Shown one piece after another: positions 44,652 through 56,937 of a DNA stretch of 64,000 nt (position 1 is its first letter; each line of letters starts with the position of its first letter). The notes beneath the pieces are model-generated. The model was not told where the DNA came from, did no database searches, and saw only the letters and a list, made by a program, of their open reading frames with translations. Origin of the DNA: Stropharia rugosoannulata (lineage: Eukaryota; Basidiomycota; Agaricomycetes; Agaricales; Strophariaceae); NCBI GenBank assembly GCA_028532985.1, contig JANCIK010000015.1, forward strand, positions 62,001 through 126,000. Direction: 5' to 3'. The position numbers and the translations under genes were made by a program.

Positions 44652-45535
44652 AACAGACTTCGTGTAAAAATTATGACCAGAACAGGACATGTCAGCAAAT
44701 TCTCACTATGCCTAGCAAAAATTGGGAGATTTTGATTAGCGCTTGGTTAAGTATGCCACAGGACCCCTATGGTCATATTTGTTACGCCTTGAAGCCGGAG
44801 ATGCATGTGGACAAAGCAGCACGAAGCCTTCCTCTTCTTCGAGAGTACTCAAACCGTGCAACCGTCAGGGTCGGTGAGGTGTCATCACCTTCGCCCTTCT
44901 AGAGACTAGGTTGCTCAACTTGCGTGTACGTATGATATCATACCGATTTTCTTCTACTTACCTCAGATGTCTACGATATTTAGTATGATGAATGAACGAA
45001 TTCGACAAGACGAATTCGACAAGACGTTGACAATCAGTGGAGGGCGAGAGTGTATTTACCGCAGGTATGAACCTGAGGCCTGAGGCCTGACTAGGACTCG
45101 TTATGCCGGGGACTTTCCTACGAAACCTCATCGCTTACTGGAAATATATCCTTCAAACGCCAGGTCGTTTCCTAGACTTTCATTCGTCACTCGGCTGTTT
45201 GAGTACATTCCTGGCTTCGTATGGCATTGCTTCAGTTGTTCTGAACTATACGGATGTGTTCAAATTCATTGATGTTGTTGTTTATGATACGAGATGTATG
45301 ACATAGCGCATTCGAAAGCAAGGACACATAGCAAAATATAAACGACAACAAAAACAGAAAGACACCTCTAGATAAACATGCAGTACAGACAAACAGGGAT
45401 AATAAGAGAAGCAACGTGTGATGAACAAGATAAAGTAGAAAAAGATGCTGAACGATATAAAAGCCAGAATTAAATGTCCAGCTCAGAAACGAATTAATGA
45501 TGAACAGAAATAAAGTCGGGTCATTGCCGCTACGC
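44652..45535. other. Intergenic between convergent genes
   Basis: Short 3' regions of the plus-strand BCAS3-like gene and the minus-strand Ser/Pro-rich gene. Contains a short tandem word GACAAGACGAATTC near 45,005. No gene seen. Confidence 0.4.
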
Positions 45536-48500
45536 CTACGTACCGGTGCTACTTTGCGTCACCAGCGCCTGCATCTCGACAATACATTCCTGCAGCTTCG
45601 CAAGGACCTCTTTCGCATTCTCCAAAAGAGGCTTGATGTTTTCGGGGGTCATCGCAAGCTTCCCTCCTTCAATAGCGGTACAGACGCAGAGGACGTGAAC
45701 TGAGGGGGAGGCATCAAGCGGACGGAGCCTGCAATGGTGGGAGCTTGCGAACGTGCAGATGCCGGACTTCCAACGTTTGCAGATAGCCTCGGATTATGTG
45801 CGTCCCCATGAGCGGATAGAGCGGAATTTTGATGAGTTTTTGTTGGGGAATTAGCCTCGTCTACCGCCTCTGTAACGTTGGACAAGCGAATGAAGCGCTG
45901 ACCAGTACCAGGCGGCGAAGCTGTCGCAGATCCATCAGGCAAGGGTCGAAGGGAAGACGAGGATATGTTGAACAAGCGCTTTGAGATGATGGCGTGTGCG
46001 CGGCCAGAGGTGGTGGGCGACGTCATTGGGAGGGGAAGTGTTTGTAAATGCTGAGGCGGATCGAACGAGGCATCTTGTAGGTATGGGTTCGTCTGTTGCC
46101 GCGCCTTCCACAAGCTATTATTCCCACCACGCACAGTCGCAAGGTGATCAACGCCTCGTCCTAGCCCGTCAAGGTCAGAGACCGAGTCCATCCTGTCCCA
46201 GTCTTCCTCACTCGTGCTACTTCCTTCTCCATCTGGATCGCTACTGCTGTGACCTCGACCTTGAGCGCGTTGTCTCAATTGGTCTTGAACAGCGGATCCA
46301 GAAAGGTCGTCAGTAGACATGCTCGGAGCCCGTTGCTTGCTGCTGTTCCCTAGCCGGAAGATCGACGCCAGTGATGGACGGCGGGGCGATGTACGTGGGG
46401 GGACGAAGGTCGAGAGAGGAGATGTAGTGGCCGTTGCATCGTCCCTAGAGGCGCGCACTGTGCCTGTACCAGTGCTGTCCATCACCGCACTTGTCTTAGC
46501 CCTACGTCGGCCACTATCACCAGTCATAGGAGGAACATGAGGATGAGGATATCGATGGAGTTTGCTACCCTTTGAAGACTGTGTGCTTAGCGACGCCGTA
46601 GATAGTGCCGCAGCCCTCATCCCCGTTGCGCCCTCGCCACCTAGAGGCGACACCGTCCCTTCCGCCGCGCCGCGTTTGAGAGCACGCAACATATCCCGGA
46701 TGCCTGCCATCCTGATGCCATGTCGGCGTTTGCGCTCTGGATCTGCTGCAGGCTGCTGTTGTGAATATGGCGGCTGGCCCCGCTGTCGGTCTTGCTCATA
46801 TTCGCGCTGGATCTGCTGACGCCTTTGCTGTATACTCTCCTCAGACGGCAAGGTGATGGTACTATTTTGCGCATCGCCCCAGCGCCAATCCCGGTCAACG
46901 TAAGGAGCCTGCAAAGATGCGTCGCGAGCCTGAGGAGGTATGTCTGAGCCAGTACTTGCATTAGCACTCGCGCTGGGGGCAGACGCGCTTCTTAGTCCTG
47001 ATTCGAGTTGTCCAGAAGAGCCAGATGCAGACGCGGCTGCCGCATTTGAGTTATTCATCATCTCGCGCAGTAGTACAAGCTGTCGTTGACTTAGGTCATG
47101 CCGACCTGTCGACGAACGCCACGACATGTTATTGCTAGCCGGTGGGCTCGCCGGTGGAGGTCCTGCGACTGACTGAATCGGAGTCTGATCAGTCTTGGCA
47201 GTAACTGATGAAGTAGACTCAGCGCCCTTTGCGGGAGACTCTGGTTGAACGACATATGGCTTCTTGATTGGGGTTGTCTGGTTCCCTGCAAGGGTTATAG
47301 CGCGCTCCCTACCCATCTTCTTGCCGACCGATGTGCTCGGAATGTCGAAAACGGCGGCCTGAGCCTGTTGGACGAAGGGCACTGATATGCTTGTCGACGG
47401 TGGCGGAGACGTCGTATCGTCATCTCCCTCGCTCCCGCGTCCAAGCTCGATAAGAAGGTCTGCGCACTCCCATGGGATCTGGTATTTGGAATTAATAGCC
47501 CAAAACAACGCCACCATCTCCTTATATGCAATTTGGGCAGTAGTGACATCCTTGGTACTCGCCGAAGCAGATGCGGCGACTGAGGTTGAAGCCGACAATG
47601 AGGCTGAAGCTGGAGTTAGGGAAGACGGGGGAGCAGGGTTGGGATTCGTATTTGACCTTGCTCGAGTCTTCGGCTTCAAATTCGCGAAAAAGCCTCCGGC
47701 AGTGGCAGCTGAAGTTGTGCGAGGTGGAGGAATGACTTCTGCTGCTGGAATATCAGGGGAGGCTGTCACAGAAATAGAGGAATGAGCACTGTATGCATGG
47801 ACATGAGACTCAAAAATCTGCTGGACCTGCCCGACGAGCATTTGGTAGGTCCTCTGCATCTTTTTGAGCTCTGGGGAACCGCGACATCAGTAACGCGAAA
47901 CCAATATAGTATTAAAGGCAAGAAAAAAAGAAAGCAGAATTACACGCACGTTCAACACTGCTCGCAAATTCGCGCACCATGCCTAAATCCCGCTTGATGT
48001 TGACTTGCGCCTAACTGATCCTTGCCAGTATCTTCAAGTTGCCCAACGAATTCCTCCTCGGTACCTTCGCCTTCGCATGATCGCCAGTGTCACCCTCTCC
48101 CGCATCAGTGTGTAGCCGCAGCGGCAGTAGTAGCACCGACGCACCCAAACGATGCGGACTGTTGAGTCCCGGGCAACTTGCCTGGGGAGAGCCTGTTTTT
48201 AAAAGAGAGATGAAGAGGAGGCTGTGGGGAACAGAGAAACAGTTGACTGAGGAGGGAGGTTCAGCGCCCCTTCGAGCTTCTGGTTGTCTTCCGTAACGGG
48301 AGGACGAGCCTTGGTACCCGCCCCGGCAGGCCCTAGTGTCTGTGGAGGTGATGGACAGCGATGTAGGACTGGAAGGCGGTAGCAGTGGGACCGGTCCTCT
48401 ATCCTGATCGAGATTGTCTCATCTTTGCCTCGAAGTCCAAACTCGCCCTTCCTACATTCGCCAACACAGGATGCTCCTCCGAAGTGCGTGAGCAGCGTGA

Positions 48501-49650
48501 CTGAGAGCTCGACGAAGGACAGCGGGCGGGTGCAGGACGATGCGGTTGCCTGGGAGTCTTGTTCTCATTATCCACATCCTTTTCAATATCCGTCTCCTCG
48601 TCCTTCGCTTGCGCAAGAGTGCTGCTGGGATTCCGTGACGAAGTTACACTCCTCCGCCCATCGCTTGATGCGCTTGAGGTACTAGGTGGAAGAACAGAGC
48701 TGCCTTGGCTCCTACTGCTAGCAGTTGATACAATGCGTCGACCTGAACCAATCTTCTTAGTAGTTAAAATAGAAGAAGGGAGAGGTAGATGTCCAGTTGA
48801 GGGCGTGGCGTGATGCAGAGAAAGCGAAATCTAGCTCTCGGAAGTAGGCAAAGCAGGCAAAGCATAAGGACCTGACTGTTTACCCGCACCGGGGCCTAAA
48901 CTCGTATGTGCTTGGTTAGTCGCATTCCCGGAGGGGCATCGCGCAGAAGAGAAGAAGCCGCTTGATGCAGAAGGCGATGGGGGCGTAGGCGGAACGGGGG
49001 TGGATCGGTCAATCAACACGCCTCCCGACTTCGTACGTTTATGTCTCCCAACCAGGCTGATGCGGCGAACAGAGCCCATGAACCCATGAGCACCTTCCTG
49101 AACTTTCTCTGGCTCTTTGTTGGGCAGCTTCGAGGTGTTGGGTGATTCCTTGGTGGGTGTCTTCGGCGCGCCACCTTGCCTTGCTGCAGAATCGTCGCGA
49201 CGTAGAAGGCGCGACAACGACTTCCGTCGCGGTCGCTCATATTCACCAGCATCGTCTCATTGCTGTCCGTCTTTATCCTTCGCACGATCCATCCTGGATT
49301 TCAACCCCAAAGCACGCCCAATCCCCAGCCCACCATACCGTCCCCCGCCCGACCTTTCCACCCCACTAGCCATACCGTCCACGCTATCCTCAGCTGTACC
49401 ACCCCCACCCATTGCCCTCCGCAACTGCATGAAACCCAAACTCTTGCGCTTCCCCAGACGTGCTGCACTCGGCGTTGGGGGCGGTACCTCCGTACCAGCA
49501 CCCGACGTCCTGCCGCCCGAGTCCCTGATCCAACACTGTATCCACGCCCGCGTCCGGCGTGTACATGTGGTGGCGTGAGTGCGTCCGTTCATCGATATTA
49601 GTACCCAAGCTCCGCCTTCCATAAAGCTTGCTGCCGCGGGATGGCGAACC
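45536..49650 (-). pseudogene. Ser/Pro/Ala-rich protein gene, damaged, family unknown
   Basis: The longest open part (47,859-45,649, 736 codons) starts after an intron ending near 47,880 and contains QMLVGQVQQIFESHVHAYS, a conserved-looking core IAYKEMVALFWAINSKYQIP then WECADLLIELG, and long low-complexity Ser/Ala/Pro/Gln segments. Upstream, GMVREFASSVE lies near 47,980, and RRISLVGRHKRTKSGG with poly-Pro/Ser near 49,050. The C-terminal end ENIKPLLENAKEVLAKLQEC is an amphipathic helix ending at 45,536. Three lesions: an in-frame TAG at 48,011-48,013 where Gln (CAG) would fit, a frame change in the low-complexity part near 48,110, and a one-base loss near 45,662 (GGAGGGAAG) that puts the C-terminal helix out of frame. 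Probably a cytoplasmic scaffold-like protein; I do not recognise the family. Confidence 0.45.
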
Positions 49651-49871
49651 CGGTGAGCCAGCTCCGTGAGCGATATTCACAAGCTCAAATACACCCTCTC
49701 TCTCCCTCATCCGCTCCCTGTCCCCGGGGCGGCTTCTCTTTCTCAGTCGCCTCCGCTCGCGCTCCTTTCTCTCTCTCTCACGGTGTGGCTGAGGACTAGG
49801 CGGAAGTAACGAGAAACCGCGCAGGGGTATAGGGATAGGTTGCATTTGGGGTAGAGAGACAGGATACGTAC

Positions 49872-50268
49872 CACCGGGTGCGGTGCGGACGTACTTGGTC
49901 GTTCCATACAGCGCGATGGGCTTGAAGCCGTTGGGGTAGTAAGGTCCGACGGAGCTGAGGATGACGAAGAGAAGGGCCTCATTTGGCGGCCGACACCAAA
50001 TGGCTTTCTGCGTGCCAACTGGGGTAGTGATAAGTCATGGGGCGATCAGAAAGGGAGGACGGGTAGAATTACTAAGTGAGGGCCGGATGTACATGCTGTG
50101 GCCTGGCTCGGTGGGGATCCAGTGCTGGTCGACGGATGAGGTCCTTGATGAGGGTGAGGAGGGTGTCTCCGTCGAATGTCTACGAAGAGTAAGGTGGACA
50201 GTCGGCAGGCAGGCAGAATGAAGGGAACGCACGGGAAGCACAATTGGGCTCGCACTAGTGTTCGACAT
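49872..50268 (-). pseudogene. N-terminal fragment of branched-chain amino acid aminotransferase
   Basis: PLP enzyme that interconverts Leu/Ile/Val and their keto acids. Exons 50,268-50,233 (MSNTSASPIVLP), 50,179-50,073 and 50,018-49,872. The family signature is clear: TFDGDTLLTLIKDLI, then DQHWIPTEPGHSMYIRPSL, then EALLFVILSSVGPYYPNGFK and KYVRTAPGG. The reading frame slips by one base between KDLI and DQHW (near 50,135). After the donor at 49,871 no further BCAT sequence exists: the PLP-lysine region and the whole C-terminal half (~200 or more residues) are absent, and the next DNA belongs to the unrelated Ser/Pro-rich gene. This is a gene fragment. Confidence 0.7.
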
Positions 50269-50279
50269 GGCCCTTGTTT

Positions 50280-52430
50280 TTGCAGTGTTGGAAAGGCCGG
50301 ATGCGGATGAGAAGTCGCGAGCGTGATGGTGGTGATGGTTTAGGTTGTACGCGACCCTGGGAAACGTCCGCTCCGGGGTCCCGGTGCCTGAACTGGGCAG
50401 CGCCGAACGTCGACCAGCTGCTGATTTTGTACCAAAAATGAATTGACCGCCCGCCCTATAACTTGAGCAGACAAATCAGTTGCGTAGGCGACTTGGACAT
50501 GAATATAAAAGCATATTCAAGTAACGAAAATTCAACGACCGCATACCAAGATGCCAAATAAAATGTATATCAGAGGATTATGCAGATATACGCAGGTGTA
50601 GGTACGCTATATGTGGAGGGGGCCCGTATGAAATTATATCTCAGAATGTCAGCCAGTCTGGACTCGGTCCTTCGTCCACTCGCCCTTAAGGCCATTGACC
50701 CACGAACCATCCAATAATTATAAACATGTAGCCAGCGAGGGACACAATAACCAGATGGGTGATAGAGGGAGCATTGACATAGCAAGACAAATGAATGTAC
50801 GATGATGAGGCATAGGGGTAAAGACAGTGGGGCACCGTGGCTAGGGTCGTGATTTAGAAGTTTAGAATGAAACAGAAAACCGTATTTGAGCACCGTCTGC
50901 GCTTATTTTGCGTGATCTGATCAGCCAAACCCACGGGCGGCACTTGAGAAATGTGAGCTCACCTACTTGTTTTGGTTTATTTCTGGCAGTCTGCTCTCAA
51001 AGCTTATACTATGGTATGTGCAGGTGCAGATGTAAGTCTTTAAGTCGTACATATCCCGTACATGTGACTGTGCATTGCGGGACGACCGCACGCACTTCAG
51101 GGAGCCGTAGGAGGTCACAGACAGACAGCAGTTGTATCCGTTTTGCGGTGCACGGACAAGGTATAGGTGCATGTACCCGCGCAGGGGTATACTATGCGTT
51201 GCCGCGCGGCGTGCATGCGCTTACTGGTTGTGCGCATACAGTCTATGTGCGTAATTCTGCACGGTCACGCGTGGGTGGGTGGAATATCTTATGCTTTCAT
51301 GAGATCTGTGGGGCACGATACTCACGGCACCCGTCGAGCTCGTAATATGACTTGTATTAGATATTTATATTAAATATGTCGTGTATGTAGCTAGAAAATG
51401 CTAATATATTATACCAAAGCTTACACGTAGTTACAATGAATTGGCATCTGCTCGGAATGCGAGAGCTTCTGAAACTGGCAACGTGGTGAGGTAAAGCCTT
51501 TTCTTGAATAAGAAATGTTGCTCACTTGTACTAGTGCGGAGTACTTGATTTATGGTTAGCTCTTGGAGTCAGGGTGGCTCTGCTCGTCCGAGGCGTAGGT
51601 ATTGGATTTGAGCATGTAGGAATAAGTTATAACATGCTGTGCATCGACAAGAACTGGCCTCACGCCGAAAAATGAGTAGTGAGCTAACCGGTAACGCGAC
51701 GCCAAAGAGCTGCATCGCGACGGCACGTAAGTATTCAGTGAATCCTGGAGGAAAATTGAACTGACATACCACGCAATAAGGGGTCATCTATGTCATCCTT
51801 CGTGTACCTGAGCCAGGTTCAGGAACAAGCCGCGTCGTTTGCAGTACGTGCGGCGCTTCCGGTCCTGGTACGGTGAACAGCATATACAACGACGACGAAG
51901 GATGTCTGGACACTTGGCATACCGGGCGTCTCTCGACATACTAGGACCATGCATAGCATAACAAGTACGCGTCGTCTCCCACTCTGAGGTGAGCTTGCGT
52001 TTGCGATAGTTGCCTGTGCTTGCCCATTTCGTTCAAAACTCCCCATCATTCTACAGCACGAGCGCGTAAGGTTCATTTGTTCATTTGCAGGATATCACCA
52101 ACACATGTCCAAGTATTTTCATGACCAGAATTGTTATGACTGACGTACTTGCCATGTAGCGTCTTGTATGACGCGCTGAGACTCTGTTTAAGCGAATGTC
52201 AGGTCTGGCCGCATGCGCGGGCGTCTTGTTTAGGCTGTGCATGTCGCCTTGCGTGTCCAAGCGTGTGCGGAAGTCGCGTCTGTGCGTGGAGGCGAGTCTG
52301 GGCGAGTCCACGGGTGAGTATTATTTCACTGAATGGGGCCGGTTGGGTATATCGTGCTGCAATGCATGCGATTGGTGCTTTGTCTATGAGGTAAAGTATC
52401 TGTGCGTGGTGCAGTGCGTGATCTGCACTG
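50280..52430. other. No gene recognised
   Basis: About 2.1 kb without splice-supported coding sequence. Short open frames on both strands have no domain signal. It may contain the lost 5' part of the WD40 gene that follows. Confidence 0.4.
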
Positions 52431-52439
52431 TTTTCTGGC

Positions 52440-53324
52440 GTTCGAGAGGACGAAAATGGCGCGGACTTCCGGTACACTCGATCGCGATGTCTGTGGATGG
52501 TAGGAACATAATTTCCGCTTCTGAAAACGCCACTCTCTCGATTCGGGACTTATCAAGTGGAAGAAAAACTAAAGAACTTGTCCTCGTTGAGGATGAAAGT
52601 GCAACAGCCAACTGTTTTGCATTCTTCCGAATCCTTCGTGATAGAGTGTGTAAAGCATCCACAGCAACCAAAGGCAATCTTACGATGTGGAAGGGCGATC
52701 AAACACGCTGTAGAAGCAGCGATCTTCACTATGACGTTTTCCCTAGATGGGAAAAGTCTAGTTACGGGCTCTGAAGGTAAGATAGTTCGACTTTGGGATG
52801 ATGAAAGGGCAGAGCTGACAGGGAGTCATATGGAAGGTCATTCAGATACTGTTCTATCCACGTCGTTCTCTCCAACTGGAGAGCTTGTAGTGTCTGGATC
52901 GGCAGACAAAACAGTGCGAGTGTGGGACGTGAACACATTCAAACAGATCGGATTGCCATGCAAGGGCCATCAAGACCGGGTTCACTCCGTAGCGTTCTCC
53001 CCGGATGGAACGACTGTTGCCTCCGGCTCCGCTGATTGTACAATTCGTATCTGGGATGTAGGAACCGGCGGCCAAGTTGGTCAACCTTTTGAAGGGCATG
53101 AAAGCACCGTTAATTCTATATCATTTTCCTTTGATGGACGTCGTATAGTGTCGGGTTCGTTAGACCGCACGGTACGATTTTGGGATGTTCAAACGGGTCA
53201 GCAAGTTGGAAAATCGTTGAGAGGGCATAGGAGAGCTGTAAGCTGTGTATGCTTTTTACCAGACGGAGACCGTGTTGCCTCGGGGTCTAGTGACTGGATA
53301 ATTCATATCTGGGATGCTTTATAA
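52440..53324 (+). pseudogene. WD40-repeat protein fragment, frameshifted
   Basis: Six WD-type repeats: VHSIAMSVDGRNIISASENA (52,480), TMTFSLDGKSLVTGSEGKIV (52,730), STSFSPTGELVVSGSADKTV (52,860), SVAFSPDGTTVASGSADCTI (52,985), SISFSFDGRRIVSGSLDRTV (53,115) and CVCFLPDGDRVASGSSDWII (53,240), each followed by a W[ED]-type end. Repeat 1 is in a different frame from repeats 2-6, so a frame change lies between ~52,560 and 52,720. No ATG or NACHT domain is found upstream. The short, highly similar repeats resemble the C-terminal half of fungal NACHT-WD40 (NLR-like) proteins, in which the repeats bind ligand; this origin is an inference. The stop at 53,322 follows IWDAL. Confidence 0.7.
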
Positions 53325-53513
53325 AATATAAGAACAATGTCATATATAACATTACTTTTATCCATTGTACTCGAGTATACCCTACGTTTATCACAACTGT
53401 CGTCCTCCAAATCACGGACCCAGATAATGACCCGTGTCGTATCCTCCAGAGCCGCCCGGATCTATGAGCGCATATCTTCTGGCATGACTATATGCATCAG
53501 AGATATTCCACAC

Positions 53514-54336
53514 TCACGTTCCTATCCTCTCCGCCCCAGCTGCAAACATGGCTTTACAAGCTTCAAAGGTATGCACTCCACCGGATGCTTTTACTTTGAC
53601 GTCACCCTTATACTTCACCGATCTGTACATCCGGCTTACATCTTTGACAGTCGCACCGGTCCCAGATGCGAAGCCTGTCACTGATGTTTTGACGAAGGCC
53701 GCACCGGCCTCCGCAGCCAGAACACATGTGGCAACTTTGAGCTCTTCGCTGGGGATGAGCCCTGTCTCGAGGATCACTTTAACAGGTACTGGAGGGGCTT
53801 GCTCGATGATTGCGTGAAGATGCTCATATATCTGTGCGTAGCGCGGTCGCGTGTCCAGAAGCAAGCCCAGAGGGAGTACTGTGTCGATCTCGAGCGCGCC
53901 GTCTTCGATAGCGCATTTCGCCTCCCTATCCATATGAGATAGCATGTTCGGATTGAGCAACGACGTGGCTCGCCATGCCTTAGATTTAGCCGAGACAGCA
54001 CCAAGGGGAAACCGACAACGCAACACGCGATTGTAGTTGCGTTCGCGGCGTGCAGTCATTCGACCACCTGCTTGACGTAGAGACCATTCACGCAGCATGA
54101 CTAAACGTCGTCGATATCACTGGACAAGCCGAATACAATCATTTGGTACGCACTTTGAATCCATGCTCAATTGCATCATCGCATAATGCGTCCACTTGTG
54201 CAGGAGTCGCTTCTTGCTTCAGCAATGTATAATCAATTGCCAGAGGAAATCGCGGATCGGGCGCTTGCAAGGTGAATACCTCTTTGACCTTCTGGGAGAT
54301 GAAGACTTGCCAATCGTCGTCAGAGCGATTGACCAT
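53514..54336 (-). pseudogene. deoC: Deoxyribose-phosphate aldolase, damaged
   Basis: DeoC (EC 4.1.2.4) splits 2-deoxyribose-5-phosphate into glyceraldehyde-3-phosphate and acetaldehyde in nucleoside salvage. Exon 1 is 54,336-54,154 (IDYTLLKQEATPAQVDALCD), then a GTGCGT...GTTTAG intron, exon 2 from 54,100. Family motifs: SCCVNGLYVKQVVE, LPLGLLLDTRPRYAQIYEHL, VKVILETGLIPSEELK, AAFVKTS with the Schiff-base Lys, and VKASGGVHTFEACKAM...AGAERIGT. The donor at the 3' end of this exon lies at ~53,512 (GTGAGT); a possible last exon reads LEDTTRVIIW near 53,440. Lesions: in-frame TGA at 54,056-54,058 where Arg (CGA) fits the family, and a one-base loss in a C run near 54,004 (between VVGFP and GAVSAKS). 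Confidence 0.8.
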
Positions 54337-54654
54337 TGAGCCTGCTGGTTGATTCTAGCATCATATAGATAAGTCGAGCATTGAGAGAGGCTGCAGAGTG
54401 TGCCGAGATGCCGTGGGCCAAATAGGTCAAACTGGATCACAAGGGCGTGCCCAGTGACGTCGCGAATTTTCTGGTTGTTTCCGTCAAAATTATACATTTA
54501 CTGGCGCCCGTTCACCCCGTACTGTATTGCACTCAACGATTTCTGACCTCTTCTGATGCATTCCTTCACTTTAGCTAACCATTTCCTACTTCTCGCCAAC
54601 CATCAGGACACGTTTTCAATTCCTGTAACTTATCCCAATCTCAATCAAATCTCA

Positions 54655-56937
54655 ATGTCTGGAATTCTCTGTCTGGGAAACACAGCGTCAAGGACATCTT
54701 TTGCCAAGCCGATTCGCTCTATATCTTCCCTCACTTCCCCGCAACATACTCGAAGACCCCAACGACCCGGTCAACATCTAGTATATGTTCGCACTCGAAC
54801 CCGTTCCGGCCCTCTCTTTGTCGTTCCGTCGGCCTGCATAGCCTTTCGCGGCAGTCTGCAGTCCTTGCGACATTATGCAAGTAGACCTCCGGGAGGAAGT
54901 GGAGGTGGATTCCTTGGATTTAGTTTGGGCCCACAACATCAGAAAGGCAATGCCTTGAAGGAATACGTGAGTAGGCTGTTCCTACTCAATCGCAAGAACT
55001 GTGACTAATGTTTCGCAAGAGTGTTGACTTGACGGAACTCGCGCGAGCAGGAAAGTTGGACCCCACAATTGGTCGAGACAAAGGTATGTGTGGCCGTTAG
55101 AACCGATCAACTTGCCTGCTGATGACATGCAGAAATTCGTCGGACAATTCAAAGTGAGTAGTATGCTTGCTCAAGTTTGTATAGAGTTTGACATATACAC
55201 AGTTCTTTCACGGAGAACTAAGTCGAATCCAGTGGTATGTCCCATTTTATCCGTATCATCACCTACCTGACGATGCTGCAGCTCATTGGTGCCCCTGACG
55301 GTGTTGGGAAAACCGCCATCTTGGAAGGACTGGCAAGTCAGATCGTTTCTAAAGAAGTCCCCGAAGTGAGTTTAAATTCATTGCGTCGCAGATTTGTTCT
55401 TATGGCCCTCTAGTCCTTGCACAACAAATGTGTTCTCTCTCTTGACCTGGCAGCCATTGCTGCGGGCTCTGGAATTCGGGGTCAGTTCGAGGAGAAGTTC
55501 AAGGCGTTGCTAAGGGACATTGAGGAAGAGGTGAGTCTTACAAGTCAATTATAAAACTCCATATTCGAATGTAATCGGCCATAGAGCGGGAAAATTATAT
55601 GCTTCATCGATAAATACGTGAGTGCTCATGGTTATCGCCGTGTCATGGTTGCGAAAGTAGCTCACCCATCATTTCAGATACCCTCTTCAACCTCGGGAAA
55701 GTGGAAGGTAGCATCGATGCGGGACATATGATTAAGCCAGCGCTGGCAAGGGGACTGCAACTCGTGGGTGCCACGACACGTATGTATTCGCGCTCTTGCC
55801 GTGTATGCTACACTTATGACTATGTCGTATAGCCGACGAGTACCGCAAGACTATTGGCAAGGATGCCGCTCTCGAACGCAGATTCCAACCAGTGACCATT
55901 GAAGAGCCCACAGTCGCTTCAACCATATCAATATTGAGAGGGCTCAAGCCGTGATACGAGGTACACCATGGTGTAGAGATTTCTGACGCCGCGCTGGTTA
56001 CAGGTAAGCAAGATAAATGACTTAGGTATATCTTTGCAACTGAAATGCATCCGACAGCTTCTGTGTATTCAGCACGCTGTATTTCGGATCCCTTTTTGCC
56101 CGACAAGGCCATAGACCTTGTAGATGAAGCTGCGTCGTCACTGCGCCTTACACACGAATCGAAGCCCGACGTGCTTGAGGCACTGGAGCGGGAAATTATG
56201 ACACTGCAGATTGAGTTGGAGAGTTCGTTTAGTGTAGAAAGACGGAATGCTGTTGAGAATGACCTTGAAACGAAGCGAGAGGAGGCTGCGGCGCTTACAG
56301 GCGTCTGGGAGTCTGGTGCGTGTCTCTGATGGAACTGCCTAGTGCTTGATAGTAATGCCGCTGCAGAACGGGCGCGGATGCAGAAGATCAAGGATGCCAA
56401 AATGAAACTCGAAGAAGCATAACCTGGAAGTCGCGCAACGGCAGGGCCAGTATGAATTGGCATCGCAACTGCGTTTCGCAACAATCCTCGTGCTGGAATG
56501 GCTGATTCCCATGAGTGCACGGCCGAGTACTTCCCGCCCGAACTGCCTCGACTTGATGCTGGTCTTTAACAAGCTCTCGCGCAGCTCCATCCTCGAGGTC
56601 ATTGACCTGCGCCTGGCTGATGTCAGCGCCTGCCTTGCTGACCGCTGCATCACCCTCGACGTCGACGACGGCGCCCGCGCCTGGCTTGTGAAGCATGGCT
56701 ACTGGGACGTGTACGGCGCCCGCGATGGCGCGCGTTGTCCGCACAGACATGCTATTCCCGTTGGGACAGAAGCTGCTGTGGGGCAAGGTGCGCGATGGCA
56801 ACACGGTGCGCATTCAGGCGGCGGACGATGCGCTGGTCATCTAGGACAACCACGCGCCCGATCCGACGGCGGGGCGCCCTGACTCTGAGGTGAATCCTGC
56901 TGAGAGTGTCCTGCTCCCTGTGAGCGAGAAAGAGTAA
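54655..56937 (+). pseudogene. Mitochondrial Hsp78/ClpB-type chaperone, internally deleted
   Basis: AAA+ disaggregase of the mitochondrial matrix. The start MSGILCLGNTASRTSFAKPI gives an Arg/Ser-rich targeting presequence. First ATPase domain: LARAGKLDPTIGRDK, EIRRTIQILSRRTKSNPV, Walker A as GAPDGVGKT (an extra Asp inside the loop), SGIRGQFEEKFKALL, Walker B ending FIDK where FIDE is expected, [35 protein letters not shown]. Then DPFLPDKAIDLVDEAASSLR and the coiled-coil M domain. The sequence jumps near 56,480 from QYELASQLRFATI to a C-terminal segment (TAEYFPPELP, VFNKLSRSSILEVIDLR), so the second ATPase domain is missing. In-frame TGA at 55,952-55,954 (Arg expected) and TAG at 56,842-56,844, plus frame changes near 56,420 and 56,550 and in the C-terminal part. 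A clear pseudogene with many intact splice sites. Confidence 0.85.
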
